A stretch of DNA of 64,000 nucleotides, taken from Sulfuricaulis limicola. Lineage in GTDB: Bacteria; Pseudomonadota; Gammaproteobacteria; Acidiferrobacterales; Sulfurifustaceae. The notes below the pieces were generated by a model, which was not told where the DNA came from, searched no databases, and saw only the letters and a list, made by a program, of their open reading frames with translations. This document shows positions 55,111 through 63,781 of this stretch, one piece after another; within the stretch, counting starts at the first letter, position 1; every line of letters begins with the position of its first letter. The stretch lies in NCBI RefSeq assembly GCF_002355735.1, contig NZ_AP014879.1:1178001-1242000 (forward strand), written 5' to 3'. Position numbers and translations under genes: made by a program.

Positions 55111-56148
55111 ATGAAGGAAAAAATCATAAAAGCAGGCAGGCTTCTGGTCAATGAAGTCAGCAAGAGCGGCTTTCTCCGCTCGGTCTTCCCTTTCATGCAG
55201 GACTGGTATCAATCGAATGTGGCCGGCAATCCGGCAAAACTCCAGTTTCTCGGCGGGCACCCTTATCGGATAGTCAGAAACAAAATGTTCTGGTTGCACG
55301 CGCCACGCAAGTATGCCGGTGGAATCATATTAAATGTTTTTGGCGCGCAGTGTCTTCGGTACATTACCCATAATATTCTCAGACCTGTCCCTGTGGAAAA
55401 GAACGACTACCTGAGGGAACTGCGCGTTAACGGTGTGCAGAAAATAGATGGTATATTGGATTCTGGCGGCCTGAACCAGTTGACGCAGTTTTATGAGAAG
55501 TACAAGCACCTGTCCCTCAGCTATTTTGAAGATTTTTCGGAGCTGATCATTTTCCCAAATACCAGAGAAAATAAGAACTTTGAAGCAGAGGATTTCCGGA
55601 ACGTCCATGACCTGATATTCAAGACGTTGAATGTTGAAACGCTGTATCGGGATATTGCCGGCTCCCGGCTTGAAGTCATTCCTTTTGTTTCCATCCTTCA
55701 TTACAAGTCCTTCGTGGGTGAGCGGTACATGTTGCAGTTCGACAAGCAAGACGTGCCGCACTGTGATGTTTTTTATCCAAGCCACAAATTATTCGTTTAT
55801 TTGAATGATGTCGACGAAAATAATGGCGCGTTTATGTATTTCCCCGGAACTCATCGCTACACTCCCCGCAACGTGATTCGGGAGTATCTGGCCAGCTTGC
55901 GGTATTATTTTATCGAGAGAGCAGGAATCGCTCCCACCAATGCCTTCAGGTTCCGCAAAGCCTGCGCAGCCATCAGCCTGGTTGGACGCGCCGGCACGGG
56001 TGTTCTGTTCAATGTTGCGGGAATTCATCGAAGAGGAAATTTTCTTAAAGACAAATATCGGGAAAGAATGGTATTGCTCGTCGACTTCAGGCAACAAGAA
56101 GCCATGTTCCCGCCCAAGAACCAGTTGCTATCGTCCCATCCCGTCTAG
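55111..56148 (+). CDS. Phytanoyl-CoA dioxygenase (PhyH)-like Fe(II)/2-oxoglutarate oxygenase
   Basis: A 345-residue protein whose second half has the double-stranded beta-helix pattern: PHCDVFYPSHKLFVYLNDVDENNGAFMYFPGTHRYTP (HxD iron ligands in HCD, the NGAF...PGTHR block) and GTGVLFNVAGIHRRGNFLKDKYRERMVL (distal His and the 2-oxoglutarate Arg). The first 110 residues have no recognised family. It may hydroxylate a glycan or lipid precursor. It is AT-rich relative to the core and lies in a strip of genes (kinase, oxygenase, cupin) with no assigned pathway. Confidence 0.78.
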   Translation: MKEKIIKAGRLLVNEVSKSGFLRSVFPFMQDWYQSNVAGNPAKLQFLGGHPYRIVRNKMFWLHAPRKYAGGIILNVFGAQCLRYITHNILRPVPVEKNDYLRELRVNGVQKIDGILDSGGLNQLTQFYEKYKHLSLSYFEDFSELIIFPNTRENKNFEAEDFRNVHDLIFKTLNVETLYRDIAGSRLEVIPFVSILHYKSFVGERYMLQFDKQDVPHCDVFYPSHKLFVYLNDVDENNGAFMYFPGTHRYTPRNVIREYLASLRYYFIERAGIAPTNAFRFRKACAAISLVGRAGTGVLFNVAGIHRRGNFLKDKYRERMVLLVDFRQQEAMFPPKNQLLSSHPV

Positions 56149-56171
56149 AAATATTTTTTTTATCGGCAAAT

Positions 56172-56612
56172 ATGGAAGGCATGATCGAGACAATCAACCA
56201 TCAGGGAAAATCGCTGGCCTTTATTCTCCGGGCCAACTATCGTGCTGAGGGAATTGAATTCTTCACTCCCAATGATTTTTCCCAGCAGCTCGGTTACATG
56301 AATCGCCCCAAAGGCTATGTTATCCCGCCGCATGTGCACCACCCGGTGGCGCGCCAGGTGCATTTCACGAAAGAAGTGTTGTTCATAAGATCCGGCCAGG
56401 TACGCGTGGATTTTTATGATGACGACCAGCGTTATCTGGAAAGCCGGATACTGAAACAGGGCGATGTGGTATTACTGGCGTTCGGGGGGCACGGCTTCGA
56501 GATGCTGGAGGCCAGCGAGATTATTGAGGTCAAGCAGGGGCCCTATGCGGGTGAGGAGGACAAAGTGCGGTTTTCTCCTGTTTCTGCCGATCAGATCCGG
56601 CTCGTGAAATAA
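56172..56612 (+). CDS. Cupin-fold protein
   Basis: The 146-residue protein has a single cupin barrel with metal-ligand candidates in GYVIPPHVHHPVARQVHFTKEVLFIRSGQVRVDFYDDD and a second motif QGDVVLLAFGGHGFEMLEASEIIEVKQGPY. Similar small cupins accompany sugar aminotransferase genes in surface-glycan loci; they may be isomerases or sensors. It ends 2 bp before the DegT aminotransferase, so the two are probably co-translated. No precise function assigned. Confidence 0.75.
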   Translation: MEGMIETINHQGKSLAFILRANYRAEGIEFFTPNDFSQQLGYMNRPKGYVIPPHVHHPVARQVHFTKEVLFIRSGQVRVDFYDDDQRYLESRILKQGDVVLLAFGGHGFEMLEASEIIEVKQGPYAGEEDKVRFSPVSADQIRLVK

Positions 56613-56614
56613 TT

Positions 56615-57739
56615 ATGAACCGGAATACCTTTGTTCCCGTCAATGAGCCCTTGCTCAAAGGCAATGAGGAAAAGTACCTGCTCGAGTGCATCCGCACCGG
56701 CTGGATTTCGTCCGAAGGCCCGTTCATCAAGCAGTTCGAGGAGCAATTAGCCGCGCGCGTCGGGCGCAAATACGGCGTGGCTGTGTCCAATGGATCAGTG
56801 GCGCTGGACGCTTCTGTCGCGGCTTTGGGCATCGGTGCGGGTGATGAAGTAATTTTGCCTGCATTCACCATCATTTCCTGCGCTGCCGCCATAGTACGTT
56901 CCGGCGCGGTGCCTGTAGTAGTGGACTGCGACCCCGTCACATGGAACATGGATGTCGCACAGGTAGAGGCGCGTATTACGCCACGCACCAAGGCTATCAT
57001 GGTCGTGCATATTTTTGGCCTGCCGGTAGACATGAAGCCGATGTTGGCGCTGGCTCACCGATACGGTCTTAAGGTGATTGAAGATGCCGCCGAGATGCAT
57101 GGCCAGACTTACGCGGGAAAGCCCTGCGGAAGTTTCGGCGACATCAGTACTTTCAGCTTTTATCCCAATAAGCACATCACCACGGGAGAGGGCGGAATGA
57201 TAATGACAGATGATCCCGCGCTGGCCGAGAAATGCCGTTCCCTGCGAAATCTCTGTTTCAAGCCCGAGCAGCGATTTGTGCACGACGAACTGGGCTGGAA
57301 TTTCCGAATGACCAATATGCAGGCAGCCTTGGGCGTGGCGCAGCTGGAGCAACTGGACAAGTTTGTGCAGATCAAACGCCGGATGGGTGCCCGCTATACC
57401 AGCCTGCTGGCCGGCATACCGGGTATCCAGCTGCCATTGCCGCGAACGGATTTCGCCGACAACATCTATTGGGTGTACGGCCTGGTGTTGGCAGACAGCG
57501 TACCTTTCGACGCCAAGGAAGCCATGACCAGGTTGGCAAAACTCGGCATTGGCACGCGCCCGTATTTCTGGCCTATGCATGAACAACCCGTGTTCAGAAA
57601 GATGGGATTGTTTGCCGGAGAGAGTTACCCGGTGGCGGAACGCATAGCGCGACGCGGTTTTTATGTTCCCAGCGGTCTGGCGCTGACTGACGGGCAGATG
57701 GAACAGGTCGCCGAAGCGATGCGCAAGGTGTTCCAGTGA
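56615..57739 (+). CDS. DegT/DnrJ/EryC1 sugar aminotransferase, GDP-perosamine synthase-like
   Basis: A 374-residue PLP enzyme: VNEPLLKGNEEKYLLECIRTGWISSEGPFIKQFEEQLAARVGRKYGVAVSNGSVALDASVAAL, LPAFTIISCAAAIVRSGAVPVVVDCDP, VIEDAAEMHGQTYAG and the PLP lysine in FSFYPNKHITTGEGGMIMTDD. The overall pattern is close to GDP-perosamine synthases (RfbE/Per), which aminate the GDP-4-keto-6-deoxymannose that Gmd makes in this same operon. A different 4-keto substrate is possible. It overlaps the next methyltransferase gene as GTGA. Confidence 0.88.
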   Translation: MNRNTFVPVNEPLLKGNEEKYLLECIRTGWISSEGPFIKQFEEQLAARVGRKYGVAVSNGSVALDASVAALGIGAGDEVILPAFTIISCAAAIVRSGAVPVVVDCDPVTWNMDVAQVEARITPRTKAIMVVHIFGLPVDMKPMLALAHRYGLKVIEDAAEMHGQTYAGKPCGSFGDISTFSFYPNKHITTGEGGMIMTDDPALAEKCRSLRNLCFKPEQRFVHDELGWNFRMTNMQAALGVAQLEQLDKFVQIKRRMGARYTSLLAGIPGIQLPLPRTDFADNIYWVYGLVLADSVPFDAKEAMTRLAKLGIGTRPYFWPMHEQPVFRKMGLFAGESYPVAERIARRGFYVPSGLALTDGQMEQVAEAMRKVFQ

Positions 57740-58503
57740 GCGTGTTCGGCGGATATGCGCATTATTATGACTTGCTCTACCGTGACAAGGATTATCTGTC
57801 GGAATCCATTTTTCTCCGTAATCTCATAGAGAAACATCACCCAAACACCCGCACGATTCTGGAACTGGGCTGCGGTACTGGCGGGCATGCGTTTCACCTG
57901 GCTGAGAAGGATCTGGCAGTGCACGGCGTCGATATAAGCCATCAGATGCTGGCTGAGGCCAACAAAAAACGTGCAACGTTGACGCCAGGAATGGCAAAAA
58001 ATATTGTTTTTTCCCATGGTGACGCAAGAAATGTCAGAATCGACAATAAATTCGATTGCGCGATATCGTTGTTTCATGTTCTCAGCTATCAGACCCGGAA
58101 TGACGATGTCATGGCCGCATTCCAGACGGCAAAACACCACCTGAATCCCGGCGGCATATTTATTTTTGATTGCTGGTACGGGCCCGCTGTTTTAACCACG
58201 CTCCCCGAGGTGCGCATCAAACGGTTTGAGGACAGCATGTACAGCATTATCCGCATTGCCGAGCCGGTCATGCATCCCAACATGAATCTTGTTGATGTCA
58301 ATTACACTGTCCTGATAAAGGACAAGGCGAAAGAGACGATTGAAGAACAAAAAGAAACGCACAGCATGCGCTATTTTTTTTATCCGGAGATCGAGATGTT
58401 GTGCAGACAGAACGGTTTTGAGCTTGTTGACGCCCAAGAATGGATGTCCGGTAACCAACCCGGTTTTGACACCTGGAGCGTGAGTTTTGTGGTGCGTCGG
58501 TGA
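57736..58503 (+). CDS. Class I SAM-dependent methyltransferase
   Basis: A 255-residue methyltransferase: YAHYYDLLYRDKDYLSESIFLRNLIEKH, motif I TILELGCGTGGHAFHLAEKDLAVHGVDISHQMLAEA, and AISLFHVLSYQTRNDDVMAAFQTAKHHLNPGGIFIFDCWYGPAV. This subfamily often N-methylates amino sugars or TDP/GDP-sugar amines; placed directly after the perosamine-synthase-like gene, the amino group of that sugar is a reasonable target. GTG start overlapping the previous TGA; the stop overlaps the next gene in the same manner. Confidence 0.85.
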   Translation: MSVFGGYAHYYDLLYRDKDYLSESIFLRNLIEKHHPNTRTILELGCGTGGHAFHLAEKDLAVHGVDISHQMLAEANKKRATLTPGMAKNIVFSHGDARNVRIDNKFDCAISLFHVLSYQTRNDDVMAAFQTAKHHLNPGGIFIFDCWYGPAVLTTLPEVRIKRFEDSMYSIIRIAEPVMHPNMNLVDVNYTVLIKDKAKETIEEQKETHSMRYFFYPEIEMLCRQNGFELVDAQEWMSGNQPGFDTWSVSFVVRR

Positions 58504-59675
58504 AAAAAATCGGCTTATTTCTCGGTACGGCCTCCAGCAACGGGGGGATGTTTCAATACAGTCAGGCAATCCTTGATGCCGTCGCCTCGCTTCCACGTGA
58601 AAAATTCTCCGTGGTGGTCGCGTACGTCAGTTCACAATGGAAATCCTATCTCGAAAAATACAGTCTTGCGTCTTTCCATCTGGGCAAAGCAGGTGCGAAA
58701 TATTCCTTCAGTAATGTCTGGCGCGTGACAGGGTTGCCTGTAGGCATGTGGCGTGCCGCATCGCCATATTTCAATACCGTTGCCGGATCCCTCGTGCGAG
58801 CACGATGTAATCTGTGGATCTTCCCCGCCCAGGATTCATGGAGCTTCATGGCGCCGGTTCCCTCGCTTGTGTCAATTCATGATCTCATGCATCGTTATGA
58901 AAGAGGATTCCCGGAAGTATCCGCGCACGGGGCATATTTTCGTCGCGAACGTCTTTTTCGAAACATCAGCCGATGGGCAAAAGGCATTATCGTAGACTCA
59001 AGGGTTGGCAAGCTGCATGTTCACGAATCGTATCAAGTCCCGCTTGAGCGCATCTTTGAGCTCCCTTATATACCGCCGGGATATATTTACGAAACCGGCA
59101 TTGCAGGCGATTTTTCAGAAAAATATCAGCTCCCCGGGAAATTTATCTTTTACCCGGCCCAGTTCTGGGAGCATAAAAACCACGCTCGACTGGTAGAGGC
59201 CGTGGCAAAGGTCAAAACCAGACATCCCGATATTTTTCTGGTTCTGGCCGGCGCGAGAAATAACGCCTATGACGAAATCACGCGGAAGGTAAAAACACTC
59301 GAACTGTCCGAGAATGTAATATTCCTCGGGCATGTTCCTGATCATGACATGCCGGAATTGTACAGGCGTGCTTGTGCCATGGTAATGCCGACTTTTTTCG
59401 GCCCCACCAACATCCCGCCATTGGAAGCTTTCGCCCTCGGATGTCCTGTCGCGGTGTCGAATATATACGGTATGCCCGAACAGGCAGGCGATGCGGCGCT
59501 GCTTTTCAATCCAAATTCGGCAGATGAAATTGCCGGCTGTATTGAAAGGTTATGGTCCGATGACTCGCTACGCGCATCACTGATCGCGAAAGGCCGCGCG
59601 CACGCAACCGCCTGGGGGCAAAAGCAATTTAATCAGACTTTCCTCGCTATTGTTGAAGCGTCAACAGCTTGCTAG
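58500..59675 (+). CDS. GT4-type glycosyltransferase
   Basis: A 391-residue GT-B transferase: GTASSNGGMFQYSQAILDAV (donor loop), SLVSIHDLMHRYERGFPEVSAHGAYFRRERLFRNISRWAKGIIVDSRVGKLHV, FIFYPAQFWEHKNHARLVEAVAKVK, FLGHVPDHDMPELYRRACAMVMPTFFGPTNIPPLEAFALGCPVAVSNI. The GPTNIPPLEAF motif is the acidic EX7E-type active region of family GT4. The sugar specificity cannot be read. GTG start with GTGA overlap. Confidence 0.87.
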   Translation: MKKIGLFLGTASSNGGMFQYSQAILDAVASLPREKFSVVVAYVSSQWKSYLEKYSLASFHLGKAGAKYSFSNVWRVTGLPVGMWRAASPYFNTVAGSLVRARCNLWIFPAQDSWSFMAPVPSLVSIHDLMHRYERGFPEVSAHGAYFRRERLFRNISRWAKGIIVDSRVGKLHVHESYQVPLERIFELPYIPPGYIYETGIAGDFSEKYQLPGKFIFYPAQFWEHKNHARLVEAVAKVKTRHPDIFLVLAGARNNAYDEITRKVKTLELSENVIFLGHVPDHDMPELYRRACAMVMPTFFGPTNIPPLEAFALGCPVAVSNIYGMPEQAGDAALLFNPNSADEIAGCIERLWSDDSLRASLIAKGRAHATAWGQKQFNQTFLAIVEASTAC

Positions 59676-59712
59676 GTTTTGATCTGTTATCCCGTCCGAG
59701 ATTCCAGCCAGG

Positions 59713-60558
59713 ATGTTAATACCGGAAACCGGTCGACCACAGCCGAAAACAGACAGGCCGATGGTTTCAGTGATCGTCGCGGTGAAGAACGCCAGCGCGA
59801 CCTTGCAGCGTTGTATCGATAGTGTGGTTGGGCAGACATGGCCCGGCAAAGAGCTGATCGTGTGCGATGGTGCGTCGTCGGATGGCACGCGTGCCATTAT
59901 CGAGCGCAACCAGGCCAATTTGGCGTACTGGTGCTCGCAGCGCGACCACGGCATTTATGATGCCTGGAACAAGGGATTGAGCCATGCTCATGGCGATTGG
60001 GTCTGTTTCCTCGGCGCCGACGACTTTTTCTGGTCACCGACAGTCCTGGCGAGCGCCATGGCACAGGCTGGCAAGGTTTATCCGCACGAACGTGTTATTT
60101 ATGGTCGTGTCGCCCTGCTCACCCCCGATGGAACCTTTCTGCGCTATTTAGGCAAGCCCTGGGGCAAGGCAAAAGAACAATTAATGCAGATCAACTCTCT
60201 GCCACATCCGGGCCTTTTGTGCCACCGCAGCGTATTCCAGGAACATGGAATTTTCGACATCTCGTACCGGATATCGGGTGATTATGAGTTTCTGTTGCGT
60301 GAACTTAAATCAGGCGACGCCCATTTCATGGAGGATGTCATTACCGTGGGCATGCAAACCGGGGGAATCAGCAGCCGCACAAACTGGATACGGCTTGCCC
60401 TCAAGGAGATTCGCCGGGCACAAAAAAAACACGGATTCCGTTATCCGGGGCCCCTTTGGATCGCGGCTTATCTCCGGGCGCTTGTACGGTCTGCAATCGC
60501 CGGCATTATCGGAGAAGAAAAAACCGACAAGGTAATCGACGTTCTCCGCAGATTCTAG
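59713..60558 (+). CDS. GT2-type (GT-A) glycosyltransferase
   Basis: The 281-residue protein has MVSVIVAVKNASATLQRCIDSVVGQTWPGKELIVCDGASSDGTRAIIERN, SQRDHGIYDAWNKGLSHAHGDWVCFLGADDFFW (DxD-like ADD), and an acceptor-side LPHPGLLCHRSVFQEHGIFDISYRISGDYEFLLRE. This is the WcaA/colanic-acid style GT2 layout. ATG at 59713, 37 bp after the preceding stop. It probably adds one sugar of the repeat unit. Confidence 0.88.
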   Translation: MLIPETGRPQPKTDRPMVSVIVAVKNASATLQRCIDSVVGQTWPGKELIVCDGASSDGTRAIIERNQANLAYWCSQRDHGIYDAWNKGLSHAHGDWVCFLGADDFFWSPTVLASAMAQAGKVYPHERVIYGRVALLTPDGTFLRYLGKPWGKAKEQLMQINSLPHPGLLCHRSVFQEHGIFDISYRISGDYEFLLRELKSGDAHFMEDVITVGMQTGGISSRTNWIRLALKEIRRAQKKHGFRYPGPLWIAAYLRALVRSAIAGIIGEEKTDKVIDVLRRF

Positions 60559-60561
60559 AAA

Positions 60562-61521
60562 ATGAAAGTAACGGTTACCGGTGGAACGGGGTTTATCGGC
60601 CAACAGCTTGTTCTGAGGCTCGTGCAGCGCGGGGACTCCGTCAGAATTCTCTCCCGTCGGTCCCCGTCACAAGCGAAGATTCCGGGCGCGCAAATCTTTT
60701 ATGGCGACCTCTGCGATCCGGAAACCAGACTCGAAAACTTCGTCGACGGCGCGGATGTTCTATATCACTGCGCCGGTGTTATCAGTGATACAGAGCGCAT
60801 GCACGATGTACACGTCCAGGGCACGGATCGTTTGCTCGCGGCATCACAAGGAAGGATTGGCAAATGGGTGCAATTGAGCAGCGTGGGTGCGTATGGCCCG
60901 GTTTCGTCGGGGATGGTGACGGAGGAGTGGCCCGAATCTCCGGTCGGGGTATACGAGCGCACCAAGACGGAATCCGACAGGCTGGTGCGTGCAGTATCAG
61001 ACAAAGGGGCTTTTCCTGCTGTGTTATTGCGCCCCTCGATTGTTTATGGACCAGACATGCGCAATCGCTCGCTGTTCCAGCTGATCCGGATGATTGACCG
61101 GGGACTCTTTTTCTTTATCGGTGCCCCTGGCGCAACTGTCAATTATGTCCACGTCGCGAATGTTGTCGAGGCGTTGATATGCTGCGGGATTGATGGCCGC
61201 GCCAATGGCAATACCTATATTATTTCGGATCATCGCAGCCTCGAGGAATTCGTGGGAATTATTGCCATGGCTCTCGACCGACCGGTTCCGCACCGCCGTA
61301 TCCCCTTGCCGTTGGCACATTTTATTGCGTTCATTGGCGGCTGGATTCCGGGCTTCCCGTTGACCAAAAGCCGCGTGCAGGCCATCAGCAATCGCGCAGT
61401 CTACTCCAGTGGCCGCATTCAGAATGAGCTGGATTGCGTATTCCGAATCGGCATGGAGCAGGGTATTCGCCAGATGGTGGAGACCGTGAAACACCGGAGA
61501 GCCCATGACGCATTCCGATAA
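60562..61521 (+). CDS. NAD-dependent epimerase/dehydratase family protein
   Basis: A 319-residue extended SDR: MKVTVTGGTGFIGQQLVLRLVQRGDSVRILSRRSP, VLYHCAGVISDTERMHDVHVQGTDRLLAAS, the catalytic LSSVGAYGPVSSGMVTEEWPESPVGVYERTKTESDRLV (Ser, Tyr, Lys) and RPSIVYGPDMRNRSLFQLIRMIDRGLFFFIGAPGATVNYVHVANVVEAL. It is probably a 4-keto-sugar reductase or epimerase acting on a nucleotide- or lipid-linked sugar. It overlaps the next glycosyltransferase gene by 17 bp. Confidence 0.86.
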   Translation: MKVTVTGGTGFIGQQLVLRLVQRGDSVRILSRRSPSQAKIPGAQIFYGDLCDPETRLENFVDGADVLYHCAGVISDTERMHDVHVQGTDRLLAASQGRIGKWVQLSSVGAYGPVSSGMVTEEWPESPVGVYERTKTESDRLVRAVSDKGAFPAVLLRPSIVYGPDMRNRSLFQLIRMIDRGLFFFIGAPGATVNYVHVANVVEALICCGIDGRANGNTYIISDHRSLEEFVGIIAMALDRPVPHRRIPLPLAHFIAFIGGWIPGFPLTKSRVQAISNRAVYSSGRIQNELDCVFRIGMEQGIRQMVETVKHRRAHDAFR

Positions 61522-62734
61522 CACGGCGCGCAATACCGGAATACCGACACCAGCTCTGGAAGCGTTGCGTGGAGTACGGATAATGCGTCTGGCCTCGGTG
61601 CCGTTTTTTCTTGTCTCGCAACTGCAACTCCAGGCGGAACAGCTCGCCGCCTATGGCATGGAGGTGCAGCTCGTCTCCGGCGAGGGTCCGGAGCTCGGTC
61701 GTTTACACCTCGGTCCCCGTTTGCGATATACCACGATCGAGTTCGCGCGCCCCATCCATCCATGGAAGGATCTAAAAACCTTGTGGCAACTGGCCAGGCT
61801 TTTCATCCGCGAACGGCCCGAGATTGTACACTCCACAACACCAAAACCCGGTTTGCTGGCGGCAATTGCCGGATTTGTAACACGTGTTCCAGTGCGGCTG
61901 CACACATTTACGGGTCAACCATGGTTGCACCGGCGTGGTTTGGTGCGATGGCTGGCGCGCACCGCAGATCGATTTATCGGTTTTCTCAATACCTGCTGCT
62001 ATGCCGACAGCCACAGTCAACGGCAGTTTTTGATAGACGAAGGAATAATTTCCGAACAGAAAATCCATGTGCTTGGCCATGGATCGCTCGCTGGTGTAGA
62101 TACCGTGCGTTTTGACCGTAACCGCTGGTCAGAGCCGGAACGTCAGGATATTCGACGTCAATATTCCATAAGTCCCGAGACAAAAATCATTCTTTTTCTC
62201 GGACGCATCGCCCGCGATAAAGGTATCCGGGAATTGCTCATGGCTTTCGAGCAACTGATCGTGGACGGAAAAGATTGTCATTTGCTGCTCGTCGGTCCTT
62301 CCGATGAGGAGTGCGGGGGAGAATCGTTTCTGCCGTCCGGGACGCCGCATGCCGCAAAACGCATCCAGTCTGTCGGATATACAGACTGCCCGGAGCGGTT
62401 TCTAGCCATCGCTGACATCCTCTGTTTGCCAAGCTACCGCGAAGGATTCGGTACCGTGGTGATTGAAGCGGCCGCAATGGGAGTGCCTGTGGTTGGCACG
62501 CGTATCAACGGCCTGAAGGATGCGGTGGTGAATGGCGAGACCGGTATGCTTGTGGAATCGCACGATGCCAGGGCGTTATACGAGGCAATTGCCACGCTTC
62601 TCTCCTCCCCTGCGCAACTCGCGCGTCTGGGACATGCCGCGCGTGAACGTGCGAGGCGCTTGTTTGACGCGAAATATGTCAACCGTTTGCTGGCCGAGGA
62701 ATATCTGAAATTACTCATGTATTCACGTCGTTGA
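61505..62734 (+). CDS. GT4-type glycosyltransferase (PglA/WbnK-like)
   Basis: A 409-residue GT-B protein: GVRIMRLASVPFFLVSQLQLQAEQLAAYGMEVQLVSGEGPEL, IVHSTTPKPGLLAAIAGFVTRVPVRLHTFTGQPWLHRRGLVRWLARTADRFIG, DTVRFDRNRW, KIILFLGRIARDKGIRELLMAFEQL and LPSYREGFGTVVIEAAAMGVPVVGTRINGLKDAVVNGETGMLV (EX7E active region). The STTPKPG and HTFTGQ motifs mark enzymes acting early on undecaprenyl-linked glycans. It sits just before the reductase and the WecA-like genes that would form the lipid-linked starter. Confidence 0.88.
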   Translation: MTHSDNTARNTGIPTPALEALRGVRIMRLASVPFFLVSQLQLQAEQLAAYGMEVQLVSGEGPELGRLHLGPRLRYTTIEFARPIHPWKDLKTLWQLARLFIRERPEIVHSTTPKPGLLAAIAGFVTRVPVRLHTFTGQPWLHRRGLVRWLARTADRFIGFLNTCCYADSHSQRQFLIDEGIISEQKIHVLGHGSLAGVDTVRFDRNRWSEPERQDIRRQYSISPETKIILFLGRIARDKGIRELLMAFEQLIVDGKDCHLLLVGPSDEECGGESFLPSGTPHAAKRIQSVGYTDCPERFLAIADILCLPSYREGFGTVVIEAAAMGVPVVGTRINGLKDAVVNGETGMLVESHDARALYEAIATLLSSPAQLARLGHAARERARRLFDAKYVNRLLAEEYLKLLMYSRR

Positions 62735-62736
62735 AC

Positions 62737-63732
62737 ATGAGCGGCATGCAACAAATGCCGCACGCAACAAGCCAGGACGCGCGGGTATTGGTTACTGGCG
62801 CGACGGGATTCGTTGGCCGCGCGCTCTGCCAGGCACTGCATCGGTGCGGTTATCAGGTGCGCGCGGGCTTGCGAAGCGCCGCTACTGGCGCAGACGGTTA
62901 TTGCCGGGACAGGGTTGTGGTCGGTGATCTGGGACCGGAAACCGACTGGCGTCCGGCGATTGATGGTGTTGACGCGATTGTTCACCTGGCGGCCCGTGTC
63001 CACGTGCTTAAAGAAAGATCGCGTAATCCATTGGCCGAGTTCAGGCTGGTAAATGTCGCGGCTACCGAACGATTGGCGCGGATGGCAGCCGCGTCCGGAG
63101 TGCGCCGACTGGTCTACGTGAGTTCGGTCAAGGTGAATGGTGAGCAAACGCTTGAATCACCCTTTACTGAAACAGATGCCCCGAAACCGCATGACGCTTA
63201 TGGCATGTCGAAATATGAGGCGGAACAGGCGCTGCTGAAAATTGCCGAAGAGAAAAATCTGGAGGTGGTTATCGTGCGCCCGCCACTGGTCTATGGATCG
63301 GGAGTAGGTGGAAATTTTCTGCGCATGATGAACTGGATAAATCGCGGGTTTCCCTTGCCTCTGGGATCGGTGCCTAATTCGCGCAGCCTGATTTATCTCG
63401 GCAACCTGGTGGATGCGCTGCTAACCTGTGTTATGCATCCACGCGCGACAGGAAAGATATATTTGGTCAGTGACGGTGAAGACGTTTCTACACCTGAGCT
63501 GGTCAGACGCCTTGCCCAAGCCATGGGACGACACCCGCGCCTGATTCCCTTCCCGCCGGCCCTGTTGCGTATCGCTGGTTTGATAACCGGCAACTCAGCG
63601 GAGGTCGAACGCCTCGTGGGATCATTACGCGTCGATAGTTCGAGAATTCGTCGTGAACTTCAGTGGACACCCCCATTTTCCGTTACGCAAGGACTGCACG
63701 ATACGGCAGCATGGTATTCAGGACGCGTATGA
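62737..63732 (+). CDS. NAD-dependent epimerase/reductase, WbpV-like
   Basis: A protein of about 331 residues: RVLVTGATGFVGRALCQALHRCGYQVRAGLRSA, VHLAARVHVLKERSRNPLAEFRLVNVAATERLARMAAASGVRRLVYVSSVKVNGEQTLESPFTETDAPKPHDAYGMSKYEAEQALL and RPPLVYGSGVGGNFLRMMNWINRGFPLPLGS. This is the WbpV/Fnl2-like pattern, a 4-keto reductase that makes UDP-QuiNAc or UDP-FucNAc; in Pseudomonas and related loci it precedes the WbpL-type transferase, as here. The start could be TTG 62731 (overlapping the previous stop) or one of three ATGs from 62737. Confidence 0.88.
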   Translation: MSGMQQMPHATSQDARVLVTGATGFVGRALCQALHRCGYQVRAGLRSAATGADGYCRDRVVVGDLGPETDWRPAIDGVDAIVHLAARVHVLKERSRNPLAEFRLVNVAATERLARMAAASGVRRLVYVSSVKVNGEQTLESPFTETDAPKPHDAYGMSKYEAEQALLKIAEEKNLEVVIVRPPLVYGSGVGGNFLRMMNWINRGFPLPLGSVPNSRSLIYLGNLVDALLTCVMHPRATGKIYLVSDGEDVSTPELVRRLAQAMGRHPRLIPFPPALLRIAGLITGNSAEVERLVGSLRVDSSRIRRELQWTPPFSVTQGLHDTAAWYSGRV

Positions 63733-63781
63733 GCGGGACCGCGCGGTGTACATGCAGAACTCCATGTCCGGGTGAACGGTT

